Shown here one piece after another: positions 4,939-6,531 of a stretch of 6,531 nucleotides of DNA (position 1 is its first letter; the number at the start of each line of letters is the position of its first letter). This DNA is from an uncultured Spirochaetales bacterium. GTDB taxonomy: Bacteria > Spirochaetota > Spirochaetia > Treponematales > Treponemataceae. The translations under genes and the position numbers were made by a program. The notes beneath the pieces were generated by a model. That model saw only the letters and a program-made list of their open reading frames with translations. It did not search any database and was not told where the DNA came from. The stretch spans positions 1 to 6,531 of the forward strand of contig CAMGSV010000141.1 in the NCBI GenBank assembly GCA_946061495.1, given 5' to 3'.

Positions 4939-6531
4939 AGCTATCAAGATCCTTTCTTTCTGCCTGATCGCACTGTTCGCCCTGGCAGTTATTTTTTTTG
5001 CTGCTGGTCTTCTTGTTGAATACAAGAAAGCGCCGGCAGTCATTGAGTCGACACTAAATCAGTTTACATCAGATGTGGGTGTTGCATCCGAATATTACAC
5101 TCCTGGAAGCCAGCAATTCTCAGAGGTATTGAAAGCTAGGATTGCCTCCAACAGAACCTTGGCCGTTGTGACCATCTCCAAGGACAACAACGTGATTTTT
5201 GCCTATCCCCTGTCATCACCCTTCATTACCCAGGGAGTCAATGGACAGCCTACCATTAGCGCCTCTTCATCCTTCGTGAGCATCAAGAACAAGGAGGTTT
5301 TGCTGGGTGACGATGCCTATATAGTCAACAGTGCCCTCTACTCATTGCAGCCCACTGTCATTTATTCCCATATCAGGATTTCCTTCCTGCTGATTCTGGC
5401 GGGAACCTTGGTGGCCGGCATTGCCTTGATGTACTTGTATTTGACCGATCAGAAGAAGGAAGAGTTTTCCCAGGAATACAATGACGAGCAGATGGCCCAA
5501 AAGCTGAAGAACAGCAAGCTTGATTTTCCAGAGGTGGATTCCACACAGGCAGCGGATGATTTGAGTGACGACGAGGTCGGACTACCGGAGGATTTTAGCG
5601 ACGACCAGGAGACATTGTATGACGAGCACAATCTGCCAGAGGGAGCAATGGATTTCCCTCCTCCAGAGGAGGAGTGCTTCCAGATTCCCCAGGAGGAGCC
5701 GATTCAAGAGGAGCTGGGATTCAATGAGGAGACTCCTCCCCGAGAGCAGCCCCCTGTCCAAGAGACGGTGGAGTTTGTTGAGCCAGAATGGAAGTCTCCA
5801 GAGGCCGATTTCTCCGAAATTGACAGCACTGAATTTGTTATCCAGGATTTTGATTCCTTTGACGAGAACATCGGACTGCCACAGGAAGTGCCTTCTGAGG
5901 AGATGCTGCCAAATGAAAGCCATCATGCGGAAGAGAGAATTGAGGATTTAGACCACTCCGCAGTGGCGCAGGCCCAGTTCAGCCAAGAAAACACCGTTGT
6001 AGCAGAAGAACCAGTTTTTACCATTGACCAAGCCCTCCAGGGCATAGAGCCTCCTGTAAAAGAAGTTATCAAGGAGAATGTTGCCATGCTGAACGGAGCC
6101 GAGAACGTTACCCCCATTCTCCCCCAGGATACTGAGGAGGTGGCCACAGCGGAGCCGGCTGGGCTCTTCTCCCCCACTACGGGATTCGGCTGGGAGTCCT
6201 ACCTTGAGGAGCGGCTTGACTCCGAATTGATTCGCTCCGCCTCTGCCGAGGAGGACATTGGTCTGATGATGATCAGAATCCAGGGAATGGATAAAACTGA
6301 TCCACGATCCACTGCCATCTACGAAAAGCTGCTGGAATTCTACAAGTTCCGGGACCTGATATTTGAGTATGGACAGGATGGTTTTTCCTGCATTGTCCAC
6401 AGCATCAACGTGGATGGAGCCTTGTCTCTGGCTGAGGATGTGTATCTTGCCCTCTCCAAGGTGCTGGAAGAAAATGGTATGGACAATGAGATTGGAATCG
6501 GTATCTCCACCCGTTCCTTCCGTCTCATTCC
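4928..6531 (+). CDS. Two-TM membrane protein with acidic linker and degenerate GGDEF-like domain (3' end missing)
   Basis: The frame from ATG 4928 stays open to the window end (534 complete codons, no stop). No Shine-Dalgarno is evident; the start lies 11 nt inside the preceding gene, so translational coupling is likely. Architecture: short N-terminus and TM1 (about residues 8-30); an extracytoplasmic domain of about 120 residues containing LAVVTISKDNNVIFAYP (78-94), reminiscent of a small Cache/PAS-like sensor; TM2 (about 152-172) followed by DQKKEE; a long Glu/Asp/Pro-rich, probably disordered cytoplasmic linker (about 199-417); then a domain from GWESYLEERLDSEL (421 on) through IGLMMIRIQGMD to the window edge. 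That domain follows GGDEF topology, but at the signature position it has EYGQDGF (480-486), followed by CIVHSINVDGALSLAEDVY and IGIGIST as in the GGDEF final strand. The substrate Asp/Glu of GGDEF is therefore not kept, and diguanylate cyclase activity is unlikely. A sensory or scaffold role at the membrane is inference. Confidence 0.9.
   Translation, partial: MENKAIKILSFCLIALFALAVIFFAAGLLVEYKKAPAVIESTLNQFTSDVGVASEYYTPGSQQFSEVLKARIASNRTLAVVTISKDNNVIFAYPLSSPFITQGVNGQPTISASSSFVSIKNKEVLLGDDAYIVNSALYSLQPTVIYSHIRISFLLILAGTLVAGIALMYLYLTDQKKEEFSQEYNDEQMAQKLKNSKLDFPEVDSTQAADDLSDDEVGLPEDFSDDQETLYDEHNLPEGAMDFPPPEEECFQIPQEEPIQEELGFNEETPPREQPPVQETVEFVEPEWKSPEADFSEIDSTEFVIQDFDSFDENIGLPQEVPSEEMLPNESHHAEERIEDLDHSAVAQAQFSQENTVVAEEPVFTIDQALQGIEPPVKEVIKENVAMLNGAENVTPILPQDTEEVATAEPAGLFSPTTGFGWESYLEERLDSELIRSASAEEDIGLMMIRIQGMDKTDPRSTAIYEKLLEFYKFRDLIFEYGQDGFSCIVHSINVDGALSLAEDVYLALSKVLEENGMDNEIGIGISTRSFRLI
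5522..6178 (+). other. Region encoding the acidic proline-rich linker of the membrane protein
   Basis: About 219 residues (199-417 of the membrane protein) rich in Glu, Asp, Pro and Gln, with few basic residues, join TM2 to the GGDEF-like domain. No repeat unit is exact. Its composition resembles the acidic segment of the first gene in the window, although it is less extreme and contains more Pro. Confidence 0.75.

Noticed and set aside
5565..5951. Arg/Ser-rich 128-aa frame on the + strand
   Set aside because: Out-of-frame reading of the acidic linker; Arg/Ser/Leu bias is the expected frame-shifted image of Glu/Asp codons.
5582..6400. Several long antisense frames opposite the acidic linker of the membrane protein
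   Set aside because: Same compositional effect; the + frame from ATG 4928 is continuous, has a coherent TM-linker-domain architecture and covers the whole region.

Overview
The window looks like bacterial chromosome from a spirochaete. The main reasons are the tandem pair of DUF115/MptE-like (Maf-type) proteins, the C-terminal helical module of the first gene, and the degenerate GGDEF-like domain of the last gene, which begins with a 'GWESYLEERLDSEL' type lead-in. I associate all three with Treponema/Spirochaeta/Sphaerochaeta-type genomes. This placement rests on remembered family patterns, not on a search. The balanced base composition would fit Sphaerochaeta-like or mid-GC treponeme lineages, but species cannot be fixed.

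Layout: five genes lie on the + strand with almost no spacer, so they read as one operon that extends beyond both window edges. (1) Bases 1-989 hold the 3' part of a gene for an extremely acidic protein ending in a compact helical module. (2) Bases 989-1831 encode a soluble 280-aa protein of unknown function, with its ATG overlapping the previous stop (TGATG). (3) Bases 1851-3353 and (4) 3343-4938 encode two divergent paralogues of the DUF115/MptE-like family, the same fold as the Maf flagellin glycosyltransferases. (5) Bases 4928 to the end hold the 5' part of a gene for a two-TM membrane protein with a small extracytoplasmic domain, a long acidic cytoplasmic linker and a GGDEF-like domain whose signature is lost. 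Genes 3/4 and 4/5 both overlap by exactly 11 nt.

How they may work together (inference): the two Maf-like proteins are the only likely enzymes, acting perhaps in nonulosonic-acid-type glycosyl transfer or nucleotide-sugar binding. The membrane protein could sense or anchor, and the acidic proteins could act as scaffolds or charged linkers. No flagellin, flagellar or sugar-biosynthesis gene is present in the window, so a link to motility is not shown here.

There is no rRNA, tRNA, CRISPR array, IS element, recognisable promoter or terminator, and no gene-free stretch longer than 18-19 bases. The many other open frames, especially antisense to the acidic coding regions, are compositional shadows.
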